This document shows positions 40,401 to 55,400 of a stretch of DNA of 64,000 nt, in pieces (position 1 is the first letter of the stretch; each line of letters starts with the position of its first letter). The notes beneath the pieces are model-generated. The model made no database searches, was not told the origin of the DNA, and saw only the letters and a program-made list of their open reading frames with translations. Source of the stretch: Pycnopodia helianthoides (Eukaryota > Echinodermata > Asteroidea > Forcipulatida > Asteriidae). Location of the stretch: the NCBI GenBank assembly GCA_032158295.1, contig CM063244.1:28451848-28515847 (forward strand), given 5' to 3'. Both the position numbers and the translations under genes were made by a program.

Positions 40401-43400
40401 CGAGAGTGAGTTACAAAGATCCTCATTCTCATTCTAACAAAATCCAACAGCATAGGGTATCTCAACACCTAAGCTGTTGGATTCTGATTATGGTGGTATG
40501 CCTGTTCCAGTATGAATTCCTCAGTCCAACAGAATCAAACAAAACGTAGATTGATGGATTGGGGATGGTTAGAGTTAATGATCGGGGGAACCAAATTTTA
40601 AGAATGAAAGACTAAATGGATCTGACACTTTAAGATGAAAAATATACACAAACCAATTACTTAAAACATGGGAGATGGCGTCTAAAGTAACGTTCACACT
40701 TGTCAGCAAATTAAACTCAATCAAGTTCAGTATGCTACAATTAACTACACCCATTACTCATGAACAAATTATGTTAAGTGGTTGCAACCCTCCCTCCCTG
40801 TTTGTTTAGAAACCCAGATCTATGGACTCTGTGTACACATGCACAGTGTATATGTAGATGCAATTTCAGGAACTTTGAATCAAACTCAATGCAAATTATA
40901 AGTCTTTCACTGGTGGGTTTCCAGGGTGAACTTGACATGGTGGTTGTCCACTGGTGTAGCCGATATTAATTTTCTCCTTTTGGGCACCCTGGCTATTGTA
41001 TATGACCCAAGGTTATATACATATTATAGGGTAACCTAGTGAAAGAATATAATTTTGTTTCTAAATAACTCTCCCTAGGTCAGTGTCTTTCTTTCCTCCC
41101 TTCGCGGTTTCATTCCAGTGGGTCCATTGTTAACTCCAACCAGCTAAATTTATTATCAAATTTTGAAATGCTCCCGAATACTAATTGGATGATTGCTCAT
41201 TTTTAGGGGGTTTTTTTGTGTAAAAAATGGTGGGGGTTCAACAAGCCAAATGGACCAAAGCGTTTTGCTTGGGGACACCAGGTTTCATACATCCTAACTC
41301 TATTGTTGTGGTTGAAAGAGGCAATTAACTTTAACAGTTTTTAAGTTGATAGTTCATAACCATAATATACACAATTTTAAATTGTATACTATTTACATTT
41401 TTATTAATGTTGGGTACTCTACACAAGTACATTGCTCTTGCTTTTTTCACAGTCTGTGTTTTGACGCCAATTTGAGGAATATTCGGAAGCCCTAATTCTG
41501 TTTACGCCTTTTGAATAATTCTTGGTTGCACCATTTGGAAGTCGGTTTCCCTATTTGTGACAGTGTGTAGTGCGTGTTTTGCGCGACGTGCGCACCTTTA
41601 AATGCTCACCATATCATTACGTGCAATTTGACTCACAAAATGGCAGAGCGTTGGGCAGACTGCGCGTGACATTTGTACAATATGGTCAATATATAGGGGT
41701 GAATTTATGGTTTACAATCTTCATAAATCAGTTTGTCTGATGATTCAAGATTTGAATGATCTGATTCCACTCAGTATACCTGTCTGCACATGTATTAAAC
41801 ATCACAGTTTGTACGACATGCTTTCATATACACTCTATTGAAGTATTTCAATAACGAAAATAGGAGAACTCTGTGGAAGTTTTAGGGCAAATTTTGTGCA
41901 CTATAGTGATTTTGCATCATTTGGTACAAGCTAACCTGGAATAACATGGAGGCCATGACCTCTGTTGCCCTGGTCTTGACCCTTTTTGGCGCCCCTTCAA
42001 AAGCAACTCATAGACTTAAAGATTTTTTCAATGGAAGTGCCCTTTGCCGAATGCAAATTACCTTTCCCTTTTAAAAAATGAAATTTTGCAGTCTACAGTT
42101 TTGATTTTCATATTTTCATATGCCTAGTTTATTTTTGTAGTGTCATGCAATGTTAATGTACTCTACGCATTGTGAAGAGGTCTTACTCATACTTCCTTGC
42201 TGCTGATTCTTGTAATTGTCCACGTGTTGAGCATTCATTAAATGCATCTCATTCATAAAATAACAAAAACCTAAAGGGTCATTACCAGTTGTACCAAGCT
42301 AAGTCCAATCAATTGATTCAAATTCGTCAATATCAAAACAAATTATTCCAATACTTCCTGCCCTTGGGTTGGGATTTGTTCATTGTACGTGTCTATTTGA
42401 AGATATCCGTTGCCACAACCGGACAGGTGTTTTTTCCCACAGTTTTCTGTCCCAGGTGTTTCATTAATTCGTGTATATATATTTTTTTTAAATGTTGATA
42501 ATATGCTCTTTGCAGACAAATGTACATGTAGTAGACTAATTAGGCTGACGTGTCTGCCTAAGGTTACAGATACAGACAACAATAGAATACCAGTCAGATT
42601 TTACTTTGGGGAAAAAAAAACCTGAGAACTTCTGATTACCATTTGAAAGCATCTTAGATCGCTATTCATAAAAGAAAAACAGCACAGAACGAAACGAAAG
42701 CATCACCCAAAACAGTCTCAAAGGTTGGATTATTTTACAAATTGTGTAAAATGGATCAATACATTGGTGAGCCAATGAGCTGCAAGCAATTCAGATAGGG
42801 TCGCATATTTTGTATGCTGCACAGTTTGGTCAGTTATTGACCGTGTCGTGGCCAAGCGGATAAGAGCACCGGACTCAAGCTCTGGTGTTTCTGTTCAGCA
42901 GAGTGTGGGTTCGAGTCCCAGTCGTGACACTTGTGTCCTTAAGCAAGACACTTAACCATTATTGCTTCGTCCTTCGGATGGGGCGTAAAGCCGTTGGTCC
43001 CGTGTGTTGTGTAATGCACGTAAAAGAACCCAGTGCACTTCTCGAAAAGAGAAGGGGTTCGCCCCGGTGTTCCTGGTTTGATTGGCAGCATATTGCGCCA
43101 CCGCACCTTGTAAACCATTACATTGTGCTATAAATGCATAGGTCTCATACTTCAAAACGTAGCTCCACATACATGGCAGGTAAAAATACTGAGCGCCTTG
43201 TATCCTTTGGCAAAAGGCGCTATATAAATACAGTTGTTATTATTATTATTATTGTCTCAATTTGAGAGCGCAAACATCATTGTACAGACCTCCAGCCCAT
43301 AACATCATTTGAATAGAATGCCCTCGTCTAGAGGTCAAGGGAAGTTTGCTCATTGGCCCGTTCTGTGCGTCGTGCATACAGAGATGTGGGTTTTCCTTTT

Positions 43401-46400
43401 TTTTCATCATCATTTTACCTCTAAGATGGCGGCGTGATGACTTCAATGCAAGGTCCATTGCAATTGAAACTAAAGTTGTTACACATAATTTGCATGCACA
43501 AAATATTTGATCAATCAAGAAATTATCAAAAATGAAGTCTTCAAAGTCCAACACAGCAACTTTATTTTCCTACATTTAAAACAGCAAGTCATGCTTATAA
43601 TTTCCTTGATGGTTGATGAGTGGTTTAGGAGGCAGACTTGCCCCACCTTCCTCATCCTTGTTCATACATTCATTCACAGTCACTAGCCTGGGCCTAACAA
43701 ACAAGGAACTCTAAATACAAATGTACCAGTAGCCCTTTACCCTTCGAGTGATGGTACACTTCAGACCATTAGTACTGCCACCATCTTGGGTCAAGTTCCT
43801 TGTCTTGTAATATCATTAAGGAATATACTGTTTCTCAAATTAAAAAGGGGCCAGACTAGTTTGCGCAAGTTTCCAGCCTAGCTGTTTCAAAATTAGACAC
43901 ACACAAGTTATGGCTGCAATATGAAAACGTCATAAAGCTATTATTAGTAATAATTATGATAATAATCAGAGTTCTTTATAGTGCTGTATCACACCCGAGG
44001 GCATCTCGGAGCACTTACTATTTTTACGACAGGTATGCGGAGTGCCGCTTGAACTAGTATGAGACCCATTAGAAATAGCACCTTGTACGGGTTTTCAAAA
44101 TGAAGTAGCACAGTCTGCTGCCAACCATGCCAGAAACACAGGGGCAAGCCCCTTCTCTCAACGATAAGTGTACCAGGTTCTTTTATGCGTCAAGTAAAAA
44201 ACCACAAGGGAAACTGACTAGGTAAATTTGAAGCTTAAGTACCCTCGAAAATTGGTGATTGTGCATCAAAGTCTATTGGTTTTTTATGCATTACAAAACA
44301 CATGGGACCTGCAGTGTGTGGCTTGACGTCTCTTTCAAAACGGAAGCACTTAAATGTGATAGGCTCAAGGATACAGGTGCCATGACCGGGAACAGAACCC
44401 CACACTCTGACAACACCAGAAGTTGAATCCAGTGCACATAAACCGCTTGCAGTTGACACTGTAAGATACTAAAGAAAAGGTTATTATGTTATAATGTAAA
44501 AATATAATGTAAAAATATAATGTACATGAGTGTACACATGCGTGGATGAACACAAACTTTGAATAAATGCAATGTTACAACGTACCCACTGGTACATGAT
44601 ATGTATACACCGGTACCAAAGGTCAAATTGCCCATATTTGAGGCCTAATTTAAATTATTCCATACTCAATTGTATATTGGATGATTTCTACGGTGTACAC
44701 ACAATACAACATTTTCATATTAGTTAACTCGTAAGTCAGTGCCATGGGATTAGGTAAAGTGCAATGGCTATTTTGATGAATAATATGCATGTGGGGGAAA
44801 AAATGTCACACAGCTAGCGGCACATGCAGGATTAGAAAAAAACAGGCCGCCATGCATATTCAATGTAAAATGTACCAGATTGCGGGTATGCAGTGATGGA
44901 CTGTATACTTGCACGGGGTCTACACATGAAGATAACTTTAATCAAATTTTAGTTCCAGGGTTTCATCTTTGAACATGTTAAAGGGGGAAAAACAATTTGC
45001 TTTTTGGCAAAACACTCTCATGTATTGGGGGGGGGGCAACAGAGGCCTCGATGATGTTTTGAGGTGGATCAGCAGAGTTGGAACCTCTAAAAAAAAAAAT
45101 AAAAAAAGAGGTGGGAACACTGGGGAGGAAGGTGGGTCAGGGGTAGGAGCTAGGTTGGGGAGGCAACAGGGGAGGTAAGGTTGGTGTCAGGGGAGGCTAG
45201 GTTTGGGAGGCACACTGGGGAGGAAGGTGGGTCAGGGGAGGCTAGGTTGAGGGAGGCACACTGGGGAGGAAGGTGGGTCAGGGGAGGCTAGGTTGGGGAG
45301 GCACACTGGGGAGGAAGGTGGGTCAGGGGAGGCTAGGTTGGGGAGGCCACTGGGGAGGAAGGTGGGTCAGGGGAGGCTAGGTTGGGGAGGCACACTGGGG
45401 AGGAAGGTGGGTCAGGGGAGGCTAGGTTGGGGAGGCACACAGGGTGTGGTTCAGAGGTGACAGGGTTTGTAGTTGTAGTGACATTCAAACCGAGGACTTA
45501 CAACAAAAGGGACAATAGGTCCACGTTTGCTATCACAAAGGAAAACAATGGGGTCCACGTTTGTCAGGACAAAGAGTTGAACAAAGGAGGGTCCACGATG
45601 GAGGTCATTACACACTTGCATGTGTGTGTGTGGGGGATGATCATAATGCCTCAGTTCTACATGTAGTGCTTAAAAAAAACCTCATTTTTGTATCTCATAT
45701 TTTCAGGAAAATACTTAAATTGTTGAAATAAAAAATCTCCCAAAACAAGGCCACTCAAGATGAGGGCAGCAAGGAAAAAAGAAAACACAAATTAAAGGGA
45801 AGGAGATATCTGTTGACATTCCTCTTGAACTGTGGCAGATTGTAAGTTGAAGAAAAGTAAAATACAGGGCAGCAGTATTGGTGGGGGGAAACTACTGCTT
45901 TCCTTGTAGCTTGAACAAAAGTGTTGGAGGGAGAGGAGGGGGGCAATATAGCTACAATTTACCTGTAGGGTTATCAAAGATGGGGGGAATTGCCCCCCCC
46001 CTCCCCCGAGCTCATGACCAGTACAATTTCAATTTTGTATAATTACCTAAATGATTAGGAATAGTACATGTTAAAGGGATAGTGGTCATTGTACTGTTAG
46101 TAGGAATCGTGTGTTTGTGTGTATACAATGTGGATTTATGGCCGGAAGTCGTTTACCGTTAAGTATTTGTTTTACATTAGTTGCACTTTGTTGAGGGTCA
46201 TAATTACATGCAGAGTACAAGATGCAGTTTACACAGTCTGACCAGTACATTGTTGTCAATATTATTATTAGTTACACAGAACTGTTATTTGCGGGAATGC
46301 TGAGCTACAAATCTACAATGTAGACTGACTTTAAGACGATTATCAATTCCTACCTTCAGCTCGCCCCTGAGTTATTTTCATCTTTTCTTCTTGTAGACCC

Positions 46401-49400
46401 TTACCAAACAGTGCCTTTTATCCTTGTTTTGGGCGAACCAGCATTTTATGACAGTGATAACTCTTTATAGATGGGTTGCACATGACGTAATTGACCACCC
46501 TTTTGAAGGGAAACGTGCCCACGTATACGCACTGCGCACATTTCTCAGCCAATGATAGCCTTTCACGCGTGCACGTTTCATCAAAGATGGCGGCCAATGC
46601 AAGAGGTCTAATTATTCATTGCACTGAAATGAAAAGCACTTGAAAATTCTTTCAAGAAGTGGTGTATAAAAACTGTATTCATGTAATATGCATGCAAATA
46701 CACCATGCACGTTGTGACAAATATACAACTCACTCACTTATTCCTTATTCAAGGTAATTTGTAGATTAAAATTTGTCAACTGTAACTAACGAGGCAAACA
46801 CGAGTCCGATATTGAACTATTAAAGACATTGTAGGAATATGGTCTAGGAAGACTAATGGTAGGCCATACATTAATTAAAGTGCAATGTATACAAACACTA
46901 GTGTACATTAGGTGTGAGTATATAGGCCCTATAGCTCCGTATTATGCTTTAACATCAGGTTTGTGCATGCTGATGTTGTGGGCTATTTTCTCCAATGATG
47001 ACCCAACTTCATTGTAAAGCCCCCAAGGAAAGGTAGTCTTTACTATTGAATTTATTGATATCATTTCTGGGTAGCCTACTCCACGTTCCATACTAGTAAC
47101 AAAGGATATACCAAAAGCTATCATCGACATTACAGATACTCCTTTATAGTGGTGGTTTAACGGTCAGTCCTCTTAATACAAACAAGGTTACCAAATGGAA
47201 GACATTCACCCCTTTTTCTTTTTGATAACAAACATGTTCGGTACGGTGAATCCTAAGGACTCGATATTAAGATGAAGTTAAACTAATTGCCTGCAGGAAT
47301 GTAAACACTTATCTCATTTGCCATCGGCCATGATGTCATAAAAGACAAAAGTCCAGGATTGGTAATTATTGTCAACAAATATTGATTATTTTCAATCTGG
47401 AAGGGCATGATCAGAAAGTTCATATCAGTACCAATCCTCCAGAGAAAAACTCATAAAATATCTGTCAAAGTCAAGAAAGAGGCAGTTGAAGAAGGCCCCC
47501 ACAAAATATAATTTAAGTCACCGTAGCGAGGTTCGACTTTCGGCCTCTTTAACCCTGAAATTTAGATTTCAAATTTGAAAAAGCTATTTTTTATTAATTC
47601 AAGAACGTTTCAAGCTTTCATTTGAGATATTGCCTGAAAATATCTGCCAATGATAGTGGCAGTGGATTAAAAAACTAAAAAGGAATTATTTTGGGGATCC
47701 CAACTATAATTGGCTTCCATCAGCCATTACAAACATTTTGCATGTTGCATGTATTTTGTGCGGTGTCCGTGGCATTATGCAAAACAAAATTTATGTTTTT
47801 TATCTTGAAACAGCATCATTTATCAAAAATTCCTTTAGAGAAAAATTCTTTTAAAAAAAGAAGTCTCTAATCTCTAAAAGGTACTTTAAAAAAATGAGTG
47901 GGGTAAATAAACCACCCATTAAAACCATAAAAAGAGTTTGTTTAAGATTTAACTGGAAAAGACAGGAAATGCAATAGTCATGGCTTTCACACGTATCGCC
48001 AAGTTTTCAGATGATGGATCAGATCAGCTCAGTGGTCCTTAATTGCAATTTGATATCGGAGGCGCGTCGTGGCTAAGTGGTTAGTGAAAAAACAGTGAAA
48101 AACCCCATTATATGTTTTCACTGTTTTCAAGCATCAGGTTTTGGAGATAAAGACTAATTTTTTTACTGATTTCCTAAAAACTAAAGCATTTTCAGCAAAA
48201 CTATTTCAAATGAAGTTTTCCCATCATGACCATCTTTATACCGTGTAAGTTACGTGCAAATCTGTGAACATTTATATTTTCAATCTGACCAATGTTGTAC
48301 ACACCCTTTAATATTCCTTTTTTTTGTACAATTACAATATACCTTATAGAAACCTTTTGACCAATAAAATCAAGTACCAGAAGCTCCAAAATATGCAATA
48401 AAAGCAATTTTAATGGAATTCATACAAATTGTAACAAGGACCCTGTTACTGAGCCAATGTAATGTACATTGTGTACTTTGTGTAATTTAAACCAAATGCA
48501 CAATGATGAAGACTAAAAGGTTGAAATGTTTGTGATAATGGGAGCGAGAACGATGTACCAATGTAGGCCTACATGTAAGTACTTTGAGTTAATGGGTAGT
48601 TACACTCATTCTAAATGTAAATTGCCTGGCTGGGCCAAAACCTAACCAACGATAAGTGTAATGGCCGAGTGAACAAGCACACTGTGGACTCCAATCAAGC
48701 TCTGGTTATTCTGATCAGCAGGGTGGGGTTCGAGTCCATTTAGTCCAAGTCTTGACACTTGTGTCCTTAAGCAAGACACTTAACCATTGTTGCTTTGTCC
48801 CTATAAATGAGCCTGTACACATGTATACATGTAAAGCCATTGGTCCTATGTGTTGTGTAATGCATGTACGTGTACAAGAACCCTTTACACTTTTCACTAA
48901 GAGAGTGCTGAATGCGCCGCAGCACCTTGTAAACCCTTATAAGGTGCTACATAAATGGGTTTCATAATTCAAAAACTTAAAAAACCTGTCTTAATAAATA
49001 TATTTAAAATAAGCGCTTTGAGATGCCCGTAAATAGAGTGCCATATAAAATTGATTTATCATTGATATTATTATTACTATTAATTCAGCTTTCTTGAATG
49101 TGAATTGTTATTTCAGACTGTACCAGGCAATCAAACACAGATGAAGACAATACTTGAGCATTCACAAGTGTTGGTCCACAAATACATACACTCTCATAAT
49201 ATGTCACTTATAGGGTTTATATTTGTGAAGGGGAAAAAAAAAACCACAAAATAAACAAATACACAGGCTTGCAGATGTATCTCGTCTATGCCTCGTAAAT
49301 TTTCATCATATTCAAGTCGTTTTTCCTGAATAAACTGTAAAGCTACATGTCATTTCTGTTGCACAATTTGACGGTACTAAGAATATGAATGATATATGCA

Positions 49401-52400
49401 ACCTTTTAGCTTACTAATTATTCCCAATGTCCTTGACCATTTGAGGCCAGTTGATTATAATTAGGTGTAAATATACACTGATGCAAAAAGATGCAGGCAT
49501 AGCACACGCAAACTGTTGAATGCGGAGTGCGTCTGTTTGTTGAGTACCTTATTGGTACGTGTGCTACATTAGACTGTATTTTTATTATTATTATCGTGTG
49601 TGATAATGTGGTGCAATTGTTTTAAGTACAAAAGTGTATTGTCATCTCTGGTATATGATCTCATTGGTTCACGGTTGGACGATCCAATATAATGCATTCG
49701 GAATAAATAATGTACTGCATAGTGACCAGTGTTACCTTAATTGCACTTAAATATTGTGCACCCTAAATTATGTACAAGCCTTGTGAAAAGATGGGGGCTA
49801 TCCCTCCATGCCGCCATGCTCCGTGGCCTTGGTGCCCCTTGAAATGTTATCATAGAGAAAATAATTTGAGTTGTCCATATTGCCATAGTGGTTTCTATTG
49901 TGACATCACACTTACAAATTGAAATTGATGTATCTTATGATTAGGCCTAATCATACATGTAGCTCTTTGTGAAATGATGTCAGGGACACAATGTACATGT
50001 ACTACAGACATACAACTGTATGGCAACATACACAAAAGTATAAGCACATGTTTAATCTAATAAAAACCATGCACAGTTCAGCTTTCCTTTAAAATCAAAT
50101 TGGTACGCCCATCATCAGGAGTAAGGTATTCAAGGAAGTTCAGTTGCAGTGCATTCGAATGTGATTTAACTCAACTTGTCACTGCCAAATCAATTAACAA
50201 TTAAATAGTGCCAGCACAACATTATTCTCGTTGTGTCCGAAAATTCATTAGCGTAGACGAAGCATTTAGGGTACATGTATGTGCGTCATATTGGTTAGAT
50301 TGAAAATATAGTTGTTTTCACAGATTTATTACCCCAAACCCCCCCCCCCCGAAAAAAAACCCCAAAAAACCAAACCATTGTATAAAGAGGGTCATGGTGG
50401 AAAACTTCCCTTGAAACATTTTTGTCTGAAATGCTATTTTTGAGAAGTGAGTAGCAATTAATGCAGTAAATGAAATGTAATGCCCAACCCCAAGATCAGG
50501 CAGCTCTTGGAAAAAGTGAAATGGTGTTAAACGTGAAAACAGTCGATGCATCAGCCTTGATATCATCGTGGTGTGATGTCTTATACATTACGCTGAGAAG
50601 TACTTCCATCCATGTAGGCCTTAATTAGGTGTTCTTTGAAAGCTCTTATTCTCCTTTATTTGATGAGCAAATAAACCCAGTTTTGAGTTTCGGCAGGAAG
50701 TTCCAGTTCTCGGCGTGGAGCGTTTTAAATGTTCCTCTCTTTGATAATTTCCAGGGTCATTTTTCGCCTCTTTTCAAAATTGAAATTTATTTTCAACAAA
50801 ATATGGAGCATACTTTTCCAGAGAGAAAATGACGTGATTGTGTGAAACGGCTTCAAATTACACCCACATAAATCTCAAACTCCACATTCATTGCCCCAGA
50901 AGTAAACTCGGCAATGCAGCTATTCCCCGCATACAGCCCCACTATGTTCCTCTGTCAGCACCTCGTGTTTGACATTTAAAAAAACGTCAAAGCAATTTGT
51001 CACGCAAATTTGCACCCAGCTAGCCCCCAACCGTAGCACTTACTGTTGTGCAGGGATGATTACCTTAAGATACTGCTTAAAATGAAGTGAACTCGATACC
51101 CACGAGGGATCCCATTTCCCAGAGATCTGTTTTGTTCTTGCCCAAGCATTTTATATTTTCTTCGAAAAATAAATCCTCAGTGGATGTTTGTTTTATTCTC
51201 TTGGTGTAAAAAAGATCTGAGCATCTTGATTAAAGCACTACATTACTGCATGAAATCCCATAAGACTGAGAATTTTGAAATAAATTTGCACAATGTACAT
51301 GTACTGCAGGTAGATGTCCTTTTAATAGCTGAATATAAATTTAATTCATGAAAAGTGCATTCATCGTTATTATTATTCCTCTCCACAATTCACAGTCAAA
51401 TGTACAGATTCTCAAAGGACGCAAGGAACAAACAACATACAGTATCCAAAAATACCTCACAAATAGATACAGAGGAAATTACAATAAAACATGATAAGAT
51501 GGTAAAGCCAAGACATAGGAGGAACAAATAATTTCCCTGTAACCGAAACATTCTGAGCAATCTGCCAATAATAAGACTATAGCAAGTCCTTCAATACTAA
51601 TTGCAAACATTGTACTTGTATAAATACACGCCCCCCTTCTCCCTTAAGTGTTGAATCAAAGTTTGATATTAACTGATGGCTGGCACAGACTCTACTTTTT
51701 GTTTTTTTATTTGTTGTACATGATGTACGTATGTACGTATATTTTTGTGCGTTGTTGGATTTGAATCCCTTGTAACTACATGTATAGAATGCCATTCACC
51801 GTGTTGTAGCTGATAATAAAAAAAACTGTTTGCAGCAGTTTCTTTCTACAGTGCACAGAGTGAAGTTGTTCGTCGTCGTCGTCAGACTTCAGACTGATAA
51901 CAATGTCACGATACTTGGTTTCAATTCCTTTTTGAGTGCCTTGCAGAACCAGTCTTCAGGAATTCCAATTTTAGCTGAGCGCGTAGGTGTTGGCAAGAGA
52001 TACCCTACAAATGCGTAGGAAGTAGAACCGGGTTTGCTGAAGTCACACAACGCAACAAATTAATTGGTCTCGGGCGGGACTTGAATGCTCAATACAAAAT
52101 GCAGTTGACATTTCAGCAGTTTGTGTGTGATCTTCTTGAAGAAAAATGTATCCGGAAATAGTCAAACTCCCGCAGAAGGTCATTAGTTCTCTATACAGCA
52201 GGCTATTTTAGTGGAAGGTTGAATGATTAGTTTTATATGTAGTTACTTATCGTCAGTACTTAGTCAACTATTAGTACATGCACCTCAAATTCTTCAAAGG
52301 TAGGGTGATACTTTGGCAGTCACCTTGAACAAAAATGGTGCCATGTTTATCCGAAAGCCTACTTTTTATAAAGATGGTAATGGTAAATAGTAATCATCCT

Positions 52401-55400
52401 TTAAAGTTATTGGATCTGAAATGCCACCCTTGATTAGAAATCTGTCGAAAATTTTGAATCTCCGAAGATGGCCATGAGGCATTTTTGAGTTTCAAGTTTC
52501 CCCGAATGTCCGCTTGTGAATGCTGCGGCCTGAGACGCGGTTGGTACCCGCTGTCACCTCGCTAAACGTGGATGGATTTGACGCTCTTGTGAAAATACTG
52601 TTACAGTTTTTTGCTGTTTTCTCAGCAAGTAGACAAATGTATTCAGCTGAAACTTTCAAAGGTGACTTTTACTGCACTGTATCTTTCTTGTAATTTGGCC
52701 TTTAAATCAAAAACCAATCTAGTGACCTTTAAAACATAAAAGAAAGGACCTTTTCAAACAAGCACCAGTGTGAAAGGTCCTATGTAATGGATTCCGGTTG
52801 TCTGTCACCTCCTTTAATTGCGATTGTTTAACAAGCTTTCACATTAACTTCTCATTTATAATCACACACATTGGCCAACGTCCCTCATGGGTGTTTTTCA
52901 TGGAAGCTTTCTTCTATTATTAAAAAAAGAGCAATGTTTTGTTAATGCACGAATTGCTACAAAAATAATTGTATTCTACATGTACTACACCAGGCCTTTA
53001 CAATTTTGTTTATGAGATATCGCCTAACTCACAAGGTGGGACGGCCATTTCAAGGTGAGGGCTACACTTAACCGATTTGGGCTGTCAACCCAAATCAACT
53101 GTCATCAGGGGCACTTTGCCTCCTACTCCTGGGGCTGAAACAGGTTACCCCCTTCACAGTCCATAAGGATGTAGGTATGGATGGGTATCATCCACTTGGA
53201 GCATGGCTGGTAGAGCAGAATGCACTTATAACGTCCCAACTTTTTCCAAGCAATTACGGTTTTGTGCCTTGCTCAAAGGCACAAGTGTCATGACCGGGAT
53301 TCGAACCCACACTCTGTTGAGCTGACAACACCAGAGCTTGGGTCCGGTGAACTAGACCGCTCGACCATGACAGCCTAATCTCACGAAGGCCTTTGCCTCC
53401 ATCGCATGCCCCTAGCCATTGCCTTGGTGCCCTTTCAAATTGAATACAAGTTTACATTACCCTCATTAAGGTGCTCTTTAGTTCTAGGAAAAACTGTATT
53501 GCCCTTTACAATCAACGAAATTGCAGGCCTGCTGTAATTTTCATTAAAGTTAAAAATATCATGAAGTAGATCATGCTGAAAGGATCTACCGTCCTGCACA
53601 TCAAAGAGTATTTTTTATGCTGTTCAATGCGTGTCTTGTGGGGTTAACAAAAACTAGGGCAATTGTATTATGTGGTAAGGCCTAGGTACATTGTACTGTG
53701 CATGTTAAAAAACGTTCTGCATTATTTGTTCAGAAAAGTTGATGTGTTTAGAAACGGCCAACCACAACAAAAATACAATGGGAAAAAGCATTGCCTCAAA
53801 TGAAGCAGGTATTTGAGATCAATGCTGTCCCAGGTCAGGACTTTGCAATGGCTTTTCTTGGCTTCCACTCCAGCATGCAACTTTGTAGTTTGCAACAGAA
53901 GAGGAAATGTTTGCCATATCCTCATAAAAGGCATGGAGGTTGGCTATTGCGGAAACAAGATCGACCGGTAACAATGGACGGTACAGACATGACAGACAAT
54001 CCGGAAAGTGCCGCTGAGTATTTTTTCCTTGAACATTTTGTTCGCACTAACTTCAGCTGTAAACTGAATTTTAATTTTTAAGTTATTTTGTTTGACCCAC
54101 CCACCCACAATTTCAAACCAAAAAGATTGAAACTTTTAAACATTGATTATTCTGAATCGCCCCTAAGAATTGAGAAAAACTTGCAGGCAGAGATTACATG
54201 CTTGTCATCCTCACTCACTGAAGTGTTAATTAATGTATCTTCCAAACAGAATTTGATTTAAATGTATATACATAGGCCAATGTACAAACTGTCATTGTCC
54301 AAAAATATCACCATAATTTTTTTAGAGAGACTTATTCACGTTGCACGTGATGTCTGCACAATATCCAAAGCCCCTATGGAATGTTTGTCTGTTATTTTAA
54401 TTTTAAACAGTCTTTTGAACATGTATGAAGTGATAAATGTGCTCTACAGTAGGTGTGTCGGTTGATTAAGTTACGTTTCTCTTCCAGCTTTCACTTGAAA
54501 GAGTAATATTTTTGTATCATGGAAGCTGCCGACATCCTCAAATACATTAAGACCCTTTGATTGGCCCGACGAAATATTCTTAATTAAAAAACTTGATCCA
54601 GTGTCGAAAAAAATCTAGCAGAAAAGAAAATCCAACATATGAAATTTTTCGGAGTCGTGCATTAAAACTCATTCTCTGTGCGGGGTAGGCATCCGTTGTG
54701 CGCAACTTAATAAACTCATGATTGAACTGCCGAATAATGAAAAACAACTCTCTAAAATATCGGCATCAGTGCCTAACTGTGTCCATGGGTAAATCCCAAT
54801 TTGAACACCTCATTTGAACCGTCTGCCTGGGTGTCACTGTTGTTTCCTTCGTCTTCTTCTAGATGTTGTCATGACTTGGATTGAGAAAATGAAGTTTTGA
54901 TGGAGCATGACAATTTGGGTCAATCAGATTTTGTTGGGCATTTGATCAATCTAATATAGTACATGAATTACAAGCGACAGTGACTAGTCAACCGTAGAGG
55001 ACCATAGTGTAAATTACATGTGTACCCTACGCATGTCCAATGTAGATTTCATGATTCTCGGCTGCTGTTATTCCAGAAGGAATGTTATCTTTTGGTCTTT
55101 CATTAAACCGCGCTGGTAAATGTTTACCGATGACTCAGGGCTAGACTTTTTGAGAAACTCTCCACTAAGACCACATGTCTTCAAGCTCAGCGCCTTTTGA
55201 CTGGACCAGAAATAGCTTTCACAAGACCTAAAATATTTCGTAAAGGCTAGGATCATACTTTGATAATGACACTAAACACAATGGTGACATTTTTACCCAA
55301 AAGCCTACTTGTTATAATGATGGTAAGGGTATGGTGGGCATCCTGCGAAGTTGTTTCGTCTTTGTTACCCCCATAGATTAGAAATCAACAAAAAATATGA

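Noticed and set aside
42885..43133. 82-codon ORF, similar to one at 19889-20242
   Set aside because: Similarity between the two is because both are the same Leu-tRNA-type SINE; not protein coding.
45382..45666. Gly-rich ORF over the minisatellite
   Set aside because: Open only because the 46-bp G-rich unit lacks stops; no gene context.
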